A DNA stretch of 64,000 nt, taken from Stieleria neptunia. GTDB lineage: Bacteria; Planctomycetota; Planctomycetia; Pirellulales; Pirellulaceae. Each line of letters starts with the position of its first letter. Within the stretch, counting starts at the first letter, position 1. Made by a program: the position numbers and the translations under genes. Of this stretch, positions 16,763-24,080 are shown piece after piece. The notes beneath the pieces are model-generated. The model made no database searches. It saw only the letters and a program-made list of their open reading frames with translations, and was not told where the DNA came from. The stretch covers positions 248,001-312,000 of the forward strand of contig NZ_CP037423.1 of assembly GCF_007754155.1 (NCBI RefSeq), given 5' to 3'.

Positions 16763-16978
16763 ATGGCTGAAGCACAAAACACGAAGAACTGGCCCGAATT
16801 GGCGATCGGACTGTACGACAAGTTGACCGGCCGCAATGCCGAGATCAGCTACTCGTTTGACGAATTTGAACTAAATGTTCCCAGTTCCACCGCACCGAAT
16901 GCGCCGAGCGCCCATTGGAAGATGAACGGAACGATCCGGATCTCGACCCGCGATGCTGCCGCCGGCCAAGCGAGCTGA
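16763..16978 (+). CDS. Small hypothetical protein
   Basis: A 71-residue cytosolic protein starting MAEAQNTKNWPEL at 16763 with CGGAG about ten bases upstream. It contains ELAIGLYDKLTGRNAEISY and DEFELNVPSS and has no signal or membrane segment. I do not recognise the family. Its stop codon overlaps the start of the next gene (TGATG), so the two are translated together and probably act together. It is transcribed divergently from the photolyase-family gene, with about 160 bp between the starts. Confidence 0.65.
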   Translation: MAEAQNTKNWPELAIGLYDKLTGRNAEISYSFDEFELNVPSSTAPNAPSAHWKMNGTIRISTRDAAAGQAS

Positions 16979-17322
16979 TGGTGGACAATCGTGATGCGTT
17001 GACGCTGGAGGGCTTGTTGGAATTTGAAGTCCAGGGACGTTGCTTTACGATCACCGCGAAACCGGAATTGATCGTCGTCGATTTCCCGGACGTGCAGTCA
17101 CTTCTCACGGCGACGCGGAACACAGGCCCCGGCATCTCCCTTCGCTCCCAGGTCAATCGGGTCGGCGAATGGTTGGTGCGGACGGAAAATGAACTGGACT
17201 TGCGGATCGATGGTGAGACGGTTGGCTCGCTCGGATTTGGGGTGCCGTCGGGTCTGTGTTCGCTGGTCGGCGTTGGGCATTTCCGAATCGCCTTTCTGTC
17301 GTTAGTTCGGTCAATGTTTTAG
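16978..17322 (+). CDS. Hypothetical protein coupled to the upstream small gene
   Basis: A 114-residue protein whose ATG at 16978 shares a base with the upstream TGA, which fixes the start. The sequence alternates hydrophobic and polar residues (FEVQGRCFTITAKPELIVVDF, ENELDLRIDGETVGSLGFG), suggesting a small all-beta protein with a hydrophobic C-terminus (FRIAFLSLVRSMF). No family is recognised. A family D repeat pair starts 4 bp after its stop codon. Confidence 0.65.
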   Translation: MVDNRDALTLEGLLEFEVQGRCFTITAKPELIVVDFPDVQSLLTATRNTGPGISLRSQVNRVGEWLVRTENELDLRIDGETVGSLGFGVPSGLCSLVGVGHFRIAFLSLVRSMF

Positions 17323-17325
17323 ACA

Positions 17326-17378
17326 GTGGGATAGGCTTCCAGCCTGTCATCTCGGTTCCGACAGGCTGGAAGCCTTTC
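17326..17378. repeat. Family D repeat, inverted pair (stem-loop)
   Basis: An inverted unit at 17326-17348 faces a direct unit at 17360-17378. Together they form a long stem with an 11-bp loop just past the stop codon at 17322, a position suited to an mRNA 3' end or transcription terminator. Confidence 0.9.
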
Positions 17379-17415
17379 TCGCGAAGGGGCAATCCGCCGG
17401 ACGCTGCTCCGGCGA

Positions 17416-17618
17416 TTATTCGGTGGCGGCACGGTAGAGCATCTCGTGGTGTTCGGCGGATGCAAGCAGATCGACGATCGGGGTGGGATAGTCGACACCG
17501 ATCACACAATTCGATTGCTGCTGTTGTTCGCGTGACATTTCCCACGGACGATGGACGTGTGAGTTCGGGACATTGGCAAGCTCCGGCAGCCAGTGCCGGA
17601 CGAAGTCCCCGTTGTCTT
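17416..17618 (-). pseudogene. C-terminal remnant of a DNA photolyase (classical type)
   Basis: Reading from about 17618 down to the stop at 17416, the frame gives NGDFVRHWLPELANVP, SHVHRPWEM and CVIGVDYPTPIVDLLA. This is the recognisable end of the FAD-binding domain of classical photolyases (compare E. coli PhrB: FIRQWLPEL, VHEPW, DYPQPIV). Everything N-terminal to NGDFV is missing: upstream codons run antisense through a DNA-ligase fragment and bear no resemblance to photolyase. About 65 of an expected 450-500 residues remain, so it cannot be functional. The break lies at about 17611-17618. Confidence 0.8.
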
Positions 17619-18423
17619 TCATGCCTTTGACGTGATGGAGCACCATGGCGAGGATGTTCGAGCGCTTCGTTTCGTCGAACGTCGGGCCCGCTTGGACGAG
17701 TTGCTGGGGTCGATCGACCATCCCCATCTCGAAGCGACGGAATTGATCGACGGTGAGAGCTGGGAGGCGTGGGCCGACATTCGAACGACCAGTCGCCAGT
17801 GGAATGCCGAAGGATTGATGTTAAAGAGAAAGGACACGGCCGTAGACATGCTGTTGGTCGCCGACACGCATTTGGGGAAAGACGCCACGTTTCGTCGTCA
17901 CGGGATTCCGGTTCCGGTCGGCAGCACGAAAGGAACGCTGTCAACGATCGCGGGTGTGTTGCGGCAAACGTGTGCGACCCGATTGTGCATCCTCGGAGAT
18001 CTCTTTCACGCGCGATCATCATTGTCCACCGAGATTCGTCATCAGGTTGATGCCTTTTTTGACGAATTCGCACACCTGAAGTTTTCATTGATCTGGGGAA
18101 ACCATGACGCGCAGGTCGGTCGACTTCCGGCGGCTTGGCCGATCACGGTTCATGAGCCCGGTTGGTGCATCGGTTCGCTCGCGTTAGGCCTTCATCCGAT
18201 GGCACCACCCGAGGGTGCCGACTTGTCTGTGTGCGGGCATTTGCATCCTGCGATACGCTATCGCGTTGGTCGCGAGTCCACGGGAAAACTGTCTTGTTTT
18301 TGGTATTCCGGCGGGTGCCTGGTCTTGCCCGCGATCGGAGAATTCACCGGGACGCATCTGATTCGCCCGCGACAAAATGACTCGACTTGGTTCATCGCGG
18401 GCAACGAGGTTTACTCGTTGTAG
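17593..18423 (+). CDS. pdeM: In-frame chimera: DNA-ligase internal fragment joined to endonuclease PdeM
   Basis: An open frame of 276 codons. Residues about 5-83 match the middle of an ATP-dependent DNA ligase. Residues 86-276 are a metallophosphoesterase of the ligase-associated DNA-damage-response endonuclease PdeM type: LLVADTHLGKDATFR, CILGDLFHARS, LIWGNHDAQ and VCGHLHPAIRYR carry the metal-binding D, H, D, N and H residues. Normal PdeM has about 20 more N-terminal residues before the first motif; these are replaced by ligase sequence. Possible starts are the GTG at 17593 or an ATG at 17848, immediately before LLVADTHL. Whether the product is active is uncertain: the catalytic residues are complete but the N-terminal strand is foreign. 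Confidence 0.8.
   Translation: MPDEVPVVFHAFDVMEHHGEDVRALRFVERRARLDELLGSIDHPHLEATELIDGESWEAWADIRTTSRQWNAEGLMLKRKDTAVDMLLVADTHLGKDATFRRHGIPVPVGSTKGTLSTIAGVLRQTCATRLCILGDLFHARSSLSTEIRHQVDAFFDEFAHLKFSLIWGNHDAQVGRLPAAWPITVHEPGWCIGSLALGLHPMAPPEGADLSVCGHLHPAIRYRVGRESTGKLSCFWYSGGCLVLPAIGEFTGTHLIRPRQNDSTWFIAGNEVYSL
17608..17844 (+). pseudogene. Internal remnant of ATP-dependent DNA ligase (LigB-like, repair-associated)
   Basis: In frame with the PdeM part, the sequence reads VVFHAFDVMEHHGEDVRAL, FVERRARLDELLGS, GESWEAWADIRTTSR and AEGLMLKRKD. This corresponds to the stretch of ATP-dependent DNA ligases leading to nucleotidyltransferase motif IV (EGLMLKR). The catalytic lysine motif (KxDG) upstream and the motif V and OB-fold region downstream are absent. 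In the usual bacterial cluster the order is exonuclease, ligase, Lhr-like helicase, PdeM. A single in-frame deletion from inside the ligase through the helicase into pdeM would yield this structure. Confidence 0.75.
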
Positions 18424-18571
18424 TCGTGCGATTGAGTGCCGATCCGATCGCGGGTGACAATCGGAGCGAAAAATGGCGATTTCGTGAGGGTGAAGAATTG
18501 CGGTTCGTCCGATACCGCTATGATGCGTCTCCCGGTTCCCGCTTTTCAACGACGACCACCACGAACGGGCC

Positions 18572-18913
18572 ATGCTTGCGACAACAGTGTTTTCGGCGAC
18601 AGTCCTGTCGGTTTTCGGCAACCTCTTAGCGCTTGACGAGATAGCCGTTCGCGGCCTTTCCATTGCCGTGGCAGGCATGCTGATCGTGATGTTTGCGCTC
18701 ACCTTCATCAGCCTTTTCATCGCCGCATCACCCCGCATTCTCGCCGCGGTCGCCAAGGTCTATCCGGAGCCTGTCGAGCGGCATCGCAAGCGACCGGATC
18801 CGAAGGGGCTGAATGGTGACGACGAAGCCGTTCTGGCGGCAATCGGATTTGTGCTGCACACCGAGTTTCAGCGTCAGTGCGCGGCCGAGAACGCGGCGAA
18901 GAAGAACGGATGA
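18572..18913 (+). CDS. oadG: Oxaloacetate decarboxylase Na+ pump, gamma subunit
   Basis: A 113-residue protein from the ATG at 18572. The first ~55 residues contain the family's membrane anchor (RGLSIAVAGMLIVMFALTFISLFIAA), followed by a basic cytosolic segment (RHRKRPDPKG) and a short helix (DDEAVLAAIGFVLHTEFQRQ), the overall plan of OadG. The gamma subunit holds the alpha and beta subunits together at the membrane. Small OadG proteins are poorly conserved, so the call leans on its position directly before oadB and oadA. Confidence 0.75.
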   Translation: MLATTVFSATVLSVFGNLLALDEIAVRGLSIAVAGMLIVMFALTFISLFIAASPRILAAVAKVYPEPVERHRKRPDPKGLNGDDEAVLAAIGFVLHTEFQRQCAAENAAKKNG

Positions 18914-18966
18914 CGGCGAGAGGAATGTGGGGCAGTTGTTGGCACCGTGGATTGTGAAGGTAATCG

Positions 18967-20133
18967 ATGGATATCCTCCAAGAGTTTATAAAAACAACCG
19001 GCTTCTGGTCGCTCGGACCCGGCAACGTGGTCATGATCGTGATCGGGATTGTGTTCATCGCGTTGGCGATCACAAAAGATTACGAGCCGTTGCTATTGGT
19101 CCCGATCGGGATGGGCGCGATCGTCGGCAACATCCCGTTGATCGAAGGCATGTCGCTGAGTGTCTACGACATGCACCGGTGGGTGATCGAAGACGGGCAA
19201 GTCAATTATCAGCCGGGCAGTGTGCTGAGCTATTTGTATTTTGGGGTCAGCTGGGGCATCTACCCGCCGTTGGTCTTTTTGGGCATCGGCGCGATGACGG
19301 ATTTTTCCACGATGCTTTCCAATCCGAAGCTCGTCCTGCTGGGGGCGGCGGCGCAAGTCGGCGTCTTTTTGACATTCCTCGGCGCGATCTGGCTGGGGTT
19401 TGATTTGAAGCAGGCCGGTGCGATCGGGATCATCGGCGGCGCCGACGGGCCGACCGCGATCTTTCTCTCGTCCAAACTCGCCCCCGAATTGTTGGGCGCG
19501 ATCGCGATCGCCGCCTATTCCTACATGGCGTTGGTTCCCGTGATCCAGCCGCCGATCATGCGTTTGCTGACCACCCATGACGAGCGACTGATCCGCATGA
19601 AGCCGCCGCGGAAGGTCTCCCGTCGTGAGAAAATGATCTTTCCCGTCGCGGCGTTTCTGATTTGCACCCTGGTCGCACCCGGTGCGATGGTGCTGTTGGG
19701 GATGTTGTTCTTCGGCAACCTGTTGAAAGAGAGCATGGTGACCGAGCGGTTGGCCAACACGGCGCGGACGGCGATGATCGATATCGTCACGGTCTTGTTG
19801 GGTTTTTCCGTTGGCGCCAGCACCGAGGCGAGCACCTTTTTGACGCGGCAGTCACTGTTGATTTTCGGACTCGGTGCGTTGGCGTTCGCGATCGCCACCG
19901 CCGGCGGCGTCTTATTCGCCAAGTTCATGAACCTGTTCTTGAAAGAAAAAATCAACCCGTTGATCGGAGCCGCCGGGGTTTCCGCGGTTCCCGATTCGGC
20001 GCGCGTGGTGCAAATGGTGGGTCAACAGGAAGACCCGCACAATTTTTTGTTGATGCATGCGATGGCACCCAACGTGGCCGGTGTGATCGGTTCGGCGATT
20101 GCCGCGGGTGTGTTGTGGGCTGTGCTGACCTAG
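18967..20133 (+). CDS. oadB: Na+-translocating decarboxylase, beta subunit
   Basis: A 388-residue polytopic protein from the ATG at 18967. The signature IGIIGGADGPTAIFLSSKLAP carries the Asp implicated in Na+ transport, and VLLGFSVGASTEASTFL, INPLIGAAGVSAVPDSARV and NFLLMHAMAPNVAGVIGSA are conserved in OadB/GcdB/MmdB proteins. This subunit decarboxylates carboxybiotin and exports Na+. It follows oadG by 53 bp and precedes oadA by 59 bp. The length fits the family. Confidence 0.95.
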   Translation: MDILQEFIKTTGFWSLGPGNVVMIVIGIVFIALAITKDYEPLLLVPIGMGAIVGNIPLIEGMSLSVYDMHRWVIEDGQVNYQPGSVLSYLYFGVSWGIYPPLVFLGIGAMTDFSTMLSNPKLVLLGAAAQVGVFLTFLGAIWLGFDLKQAGAIGIIGGADGPTAIFLSSKLAPELLGAIAIAAYSYMALVPVIQPPIMRLLTTHDERLIRMKPPRKVSRREKMIFPVAAFLICTLVAPGAMVLLGMLFFGNLLKESMVTERLANTARTAMIDIVTVLLGFSVGASTEASTFLTRQSLLIFGLGALAFAIATAGGVLFAKFMNLFLKEKINPLIGAAGVSAVPDSARVVQMVGQQEDPHNFLLMHAMAPNVAGVIGSAIAAGVLWAVLT

Positions 20134-20192
20134 CGGGGCCAGTGCTGACCTAGCCGTTTGTAAGAGCGTGTTTTGATAACGAGGAAAACGAC

Positions 20193-22028
20193 GTGTCGAA
20201 AAAGAAAGTCAATTTCATGTGCACCGCATTCCGTGACGGATTTCAATCCGTGTTCGGCGCCCGCGTGTTCACCAACGATTTTCTGCCGGCCGTGGAAGCG
20301 GCACGCGATGCGGGGATCACCTGGTTCGAAGCCGGGGGCGGGGCGCGGTTCCAGTCGCTGTATTTCTATTGCAATGAGAACGCGTTCGACATGATGGACG
20401 CGTTCCGCCAAACCGCCGGGCCGGATGCGAATTTGCAGACGCTGGCCCGGGGCGTCAACGTCGTCGGGCTGGATTCGCAATCCAGCGACATCGTCAAACT
20501 TCATGCCCAGATGTTCAAAAAGCACGGCATGACCACGATTCGCAACTTCGACGCGCTCAACGATGTCAACAACCTGATCTACAGCGGCCAGTGCATCGTC
20601 GATGCGGGACTGAAACACCAGGTCTGTGTGACGCTGATGGAGTTGCCGCCGGGGTGCGTCGGTGCCCACGACGCCGCTTTCTACGCCCGCACCTTGCAGC
20701 AGATCCTCGACGCCGAGATTCCGTTTGATGCCGTCTGCTTCAAAGACGCGTCGGGGACGGCCGTGCCCTCGAAGGTCTACGAGACGATCAAAGAGGCGCG
20801 GCGGATGCTGCCCGCGGGTACCTTCATCCATTTTCACACGCACGAGACCGCCGGTGTTAGCGTGTTGGCCAACAAGGCCGCACTCGACGCGGGCGCCGAT
20901 GCGATCGACTTGTCCATGGCACCGTGTTCGGGAGGAACCTGTCAGCCGGACATCCTGGTGATGTGGCACGCGCTCCGCGGCAGCGACTACGAACTAGATG
21001 TCGACGTCGAAAAGGTCCGCGAGGCCGAAGAGGTCTTCAAGGACTGCATGAGCGATTATTTTCTGCCGCCCGAAGCGACCGCCGTCGAACCGCTGATTCC
21101 CTGGAGCCCGATGCCCGGCGGTGCGTTGACCGCCAACACCCAGATGCTGCGTGACAACGGGATCATGGAAAAGTATCCCGAGATCATCGTGGCGATGAGT
21201 GATGTCGTCCGCAAAGGCGGCTACGGCACCTCGGTGACGCCCGTGTCGCAGTTTTATTTTCAACAGGCGTTCAACAACGTGATGTTCGGCCCCTGGAAAA
21301 AGATTGCCGAACCGTACGGAAAAATGGTGCTCGGTTATTTCGGCAAAACGCCCGTCGAGCCCGATCCGGATGTCGTTCGATTGGCCGCCGAACAGCTCAA
21401 GTTGGAACCGACGACGCGGCCGGTTTTGGAGATCAACGATGCCGACCCCACCAAGGGCATCGCCGCGGCGACGGCGGTGTTGGAACAAGCGGGGTTGCCG
21501 GTGACCGATGAGAACATTTTCATCGCCTCGACGTGCAAAGAGAAAGGTATCAAGTTTCTCAAGGGCGAAGCCGAAGTGGGGGTGCGGAAAATCGACAAGG
21601 CGGCCGAGGCTGCCAAGTCCGCCGAAGTCGCTCAGCCGACCGGCAAGCCACAGACGGGACCCGCCGAATACACCGTCACCGTCAACGGCGAGGACATCAT
21701 GATGGCGTTCGAGGGTGACGTGGTGACCGTCGGCGGCCGAGTTTATCGGGTGGCGATTCGCCCCGAAGGTTCTCAGACGCCGAAATCGCAAGTCAGTGAA
21801 AGCCCCGGTGCGTCCACCGAGATCAAATCGCAAATGCCCGGCGCCGTGTTCAAGCAACTGGTCCAACCGGGCGATCACGTCCACTCCGGTGAACCGATTC
21901 TGATCTTGGAAGCGATGAAGATGGAGATGGAAATCAACTCCACTGTCGATGGCACGGTCGACGAAGTCCGCGTCGCGGTCGGCGACCACGTCACGACCGG
22001 GCAAGTCCTGGCCACGATCAAAGCCTGA
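20193..22028 (+). CDS. oadA: Oxaloacetate decarboxylase alpha subunit (carboxyltransferase-biotin carrier)
   Basis: A 611-residue protein starting with GTG at 20193, with GAGG ten bases upstream. Residues 1-280 are the HMGL-like carboxyltransferase barrel (FRDGFQSVFGARVF, FKDASGTAVPSKVYE, HFHTHETAGVSVLANKAALD with metal-binding histidines). Then comes the PYC/OADA region (PGGALTANTQMLRDNG) and, after a linker near 500-540, a biotinyl domain with the attachment lysine in LEAMKMEMEI. It transfers CO2 from oxaloacetate to biotin for decarboxylation at OadB. Close relatives act on methylmalonyl-CoA or glutaconyl-CoA, but a single-chain barrel plus biotin carrier fits OadA best. Confidence 0.92.
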   Translation: MSKKKVNFMCTAFRDGFQSVFGARVFTNDFLPAVEAARDAGITWFEAGGGARFQSLYFYCNENAFDMMDAFRQTAGPDANLQTLARGVNVVGLDSQSSDIVKLHAQMFKKHGMTTIRNFDALNDVNNLIYSGQCIVDAGLKHQVCVTLMELPPGCVGAHDAAFYARTLQQILDAEIPFDAVCFKDASGTAVPSKVYETIKEARRMLPAGTFIHFHTHETAGVSVLANKAALDAGADAIDLSMAPCSGGTCQPDILVMWHALRGSDYELDVDVEKVREAEEVFKDCMSDYFLPPEATAVEPLIPWSPMPGGALTANTQMLRDNGIMEKYPEIIVAMSDVVRKGGYGTSVTPVSQFYFQQAFNNVMFGPWKKIAEPYGKMVLGYFGKTPVEPDPDVVRLAAEQLKLEPTTRPVLEINDADPTKGIAAATAVLEQAGLPVTDENIFIASTCKEKGIKFLKGEAEVGVRKIDKAAEAAKSAEVAQPTGKPQTGPAEYTVTVNGEDIMMAFEGDVVTVGGRVYRVAIRPEGSQTPKSQVSESPGASTEIKSQMPGAVFKQLVQPGDHVHSGEPILILEAMKMEMEINSTVDGTVDEVRVAVGDHVTTGQVLATIKA

Positions 22029-22114
22029 TTCGTCTAAAATGCAGAGGGCGTTGAAGACGAGTTCTGGACGCCGGTGGCAATGATATCTAGCGGTGGAGAG
22101 TTGGTGCTGGGTCA

Positions 22115-24040
22115 ATGAGTCGAAAACATGTGGGGATCTTGATCGCGGTGACCGTCTTGGCGGCGACCGGCTGCGGCCTTCGTTCGACCGATCCTGCGAC
22201 AACGGAAATCGACAACGCCGACCCGCCGACGGTGCCCGCGGCGGATGAGCGATTGCCGCACCAGCAGACCACTTTGATCGCCGCCCGTCCCGCGGTCGAC
22301 CGCAGTGGTGGGTATATCGGGGCCGAGTCCTGCCAGCAATGTCATCAGGAATACCATCAATCGTGGCACGAATCCTATCACCGCACGATGACCCAGCCGG
22401 TCACGTCGGAAGCCGCGCCGGCCGCGATCATCGATCGCAGCGTGGTGGTCGAGGGGCGGACGTACCGGTTCCAGCGTCGCCATGACCAGTTCTTCGTCGA
22501 GCTGGAGGATCCGATCGCAAACGGCAAACGTATGACGCGCCGTTTGGTGTTGATGACCGGATCACACCACATGCACATCTTTTGGTACGAATCCGGGTTC
22601 GACCAAACCCCCGCCCAGTTGCCGATCTTGTTCCTGACCGATCAGCAGCGATGGATCCCCAGACGGAGTGCGTTCCTGCGACCACCCAACATGGAAAAGG
22701 ATCATGAAATGGGACGCTGGAACGAAACCTGTTGCCAATGTCATTCGACCCATCCCCGCACCCGTCCCGATCCCGACGATCCCACCTGGGACACGCGGGT
22801 TAGTGATTTTGGGATCACGTGTGAAGCCTGTCATGGGCCGGGCGAATCACACGCCGCGTTCCATCAAGTCGATTCCGGCGATGCAAAACCGGCGGCCGAT
22901 CCGATCGTCAACCCGTTGGAATTGCCCCCCGACACTCGATCGGACATGTGCGGCCAATGTCACGGCATCATGATGGTCAACATCGATAATGCCGCCGATC
23001 AAGAAGAGTTCTTTCAATTCGGGCGTCGATTCCGCCCCGGAGAGGATCTGGACGAGGCGTATTTCTTGAAGGTCGTCCGTGGGAGCAAGGAGCATTGGGA
23101 CAGCGAGACATTCGGCAAGTTCAACGCGATGCCGGGGAAATTTCATGGGCACTTTTGGCCCGACGGTGAGGTACGGGTGTCCGGACGCGATTACACCGGC
23201 ATGATCGAGTCGAAGTGCTTCCAACAAGGCGAACTCTCGTGCCTGTCGTGCCACACGATGCACCAACAGGATGTCACGCTGCAGACCGAATGGAAAAACG
23301 ACCAGCTGAAACCGGAGATGCGTGGCGACGCCGCGTGCCTGCAATGTCATCCGAGCTACAAAGATCTGGGGACGCAGCACACGCATCACCCCATCGATTC
23401 CGCAGGCAGTCGTTGCATGAATTGCCACATGCCGCACACCGTCTACGGGATTCTTAAAACCATTCGTTCGCACACCATCTCCAGCCCCTCGGTCGCCACG
23501 ACCATCGACACCGGTCGCCCCAACGCATGCAACCTTTGTCACCTGGATCAGACGCTTGGAGAAACCGCGACGCATCTGGCCGCGTGGTATGGACATGACA
23601 AACCGGAATTGGCGCCGATCGAACAGAACACGGCCGCGTCGCTGTTGTATTTTCTCGGCGGCGATGCCGCGCAACGGGTGTTGCAAGTCAACGCGTTCCA
23701 ATGGCAACCCGCTCGGGAAGCATCGGGGACCGATTGGATGCGATTTTATCTGCTGATGGGGATGGAAGATCCCTACGACGCCATTCGGCTGATCTCCGAA
23801 CGCGCGTACCGGTCGCTTCCCGGTGAACGAGGTTCCGATGGATCAACGCTGGACTATGACTTTCTGGACCCGCCGCAAGTACGTGGGGAGAAGCTTCGAC
23901 GTGAGTATCAAAAAGTCCTTGCGACGCCGCTGAAACCCAACGAGGCACTCCTGGTCAATCCGCAAGGGTTCCTGGACCGGTCGCGGTTTGGCTACTTGAC
24001 CAAGCAACGCAACGGCCGACCCGTCTACTTGCAGGAATGA
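22115..24040 (+). CDS. Octahaem c-type cytochrome, exported lipoprotein-like
   Basis: A 641-residue protein from the ATG at 22115. The signal (ILIAVTVLAATGC) resembles a lipobox with Cys20. Eight haem-binding CxxCH motifs occur in order: CQQCH, CCQCH, CEACH, CGQCH, CLSCH, CLQCH, CMNCH and CNLCH. The spacing and extra His residues (HHMHIF, HTHHPIDS) suit bis-His ligation as in cytochrome c-554/NrfB-like proteins. The C-terminal ~120 residues lack haem motifs (YFLGGDAAQRVL, GFLDRSRFGYLT). No CxxCK or other atypical catalytic haem is present, so nitrite or hydroxylamine chemistry is not indicated; electron transfer is the safest role. It may be co-transcribed with the oad operon, whose last stop is 86 bp upstream. 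Confidence 0.85.
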   Translation: MSRKHVGILIAVTVLAATGCGLRSTDPATTEIDNADPPTVPAADERLPHQQTTLIAARPAVDRSGGYIGAESCQQCHQEYHQSWHESYHRTMTQPVTSEAAPAAIIDRSVVVEGRTYRFQRRHDQFFVELEDPIANGKRMTRRLVLMTGSHHMHIFWYESGFDQTPAQLPILFLTDQQRWIPRRSAFLRPPNMEKDHEMGRWNETCCQCHSTHPRTRPDPDDPTWDTRVSDFGITCEACHGPGESHAAFHQVDSGDAKPAADPIVNPLELPPDTRSDMCGQCHGIMMVNIDNAADQEEFFQFGRRFRPGEDLDEAYFLKVVRGSKEHWDSETFGKFNAMPGKFHGHFWPDGEVRVSGRDYTGMIESKCFQQGELSCLSCHTMHQQDVTLQTEWKNDQLKPEMRGDAACLQCHPSYKDLGTQHTHHPIDSAGSRCMNCHMPHTVYGILKTIRSHTISSPSVATTIDTGRPNACNLCHLDQTLGETATHLAAWYGHDKPELAPIEQNTAASLLYFLGGDAAQRVLQVNAFQWQPAREASGTDWMRFYLLMGMEDPYDAIRLISERAYRSLPGERGSDGSTLDYDFLDPPQVRGEKLRREYQKVLATPLKPNEALLVNPQGFLDRSRFGYLTKQRNGRPVYLQE

Positions 24041-24080
24041 ATCGGTTGCTCCGGCCTTGCCCCCAGTTCAGTTTGCCAGT

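Noticed and set aside
17416..17727. Independent 103-codon minus-strand gene
   Set aside because: Only the C-terminal ~65 codons match photolyase; the rest is antisense to the ligase fragment. It is annotated as a remnant instead.
22115..24040. Octahaem nitrite reductase or hydroxylamine oxidoreductase
   Set aside because: All eight sites are ordinary CxxCH; there is no CxxCK or other atypical catalytic haem, and no nitrogen-cycle neighbours.
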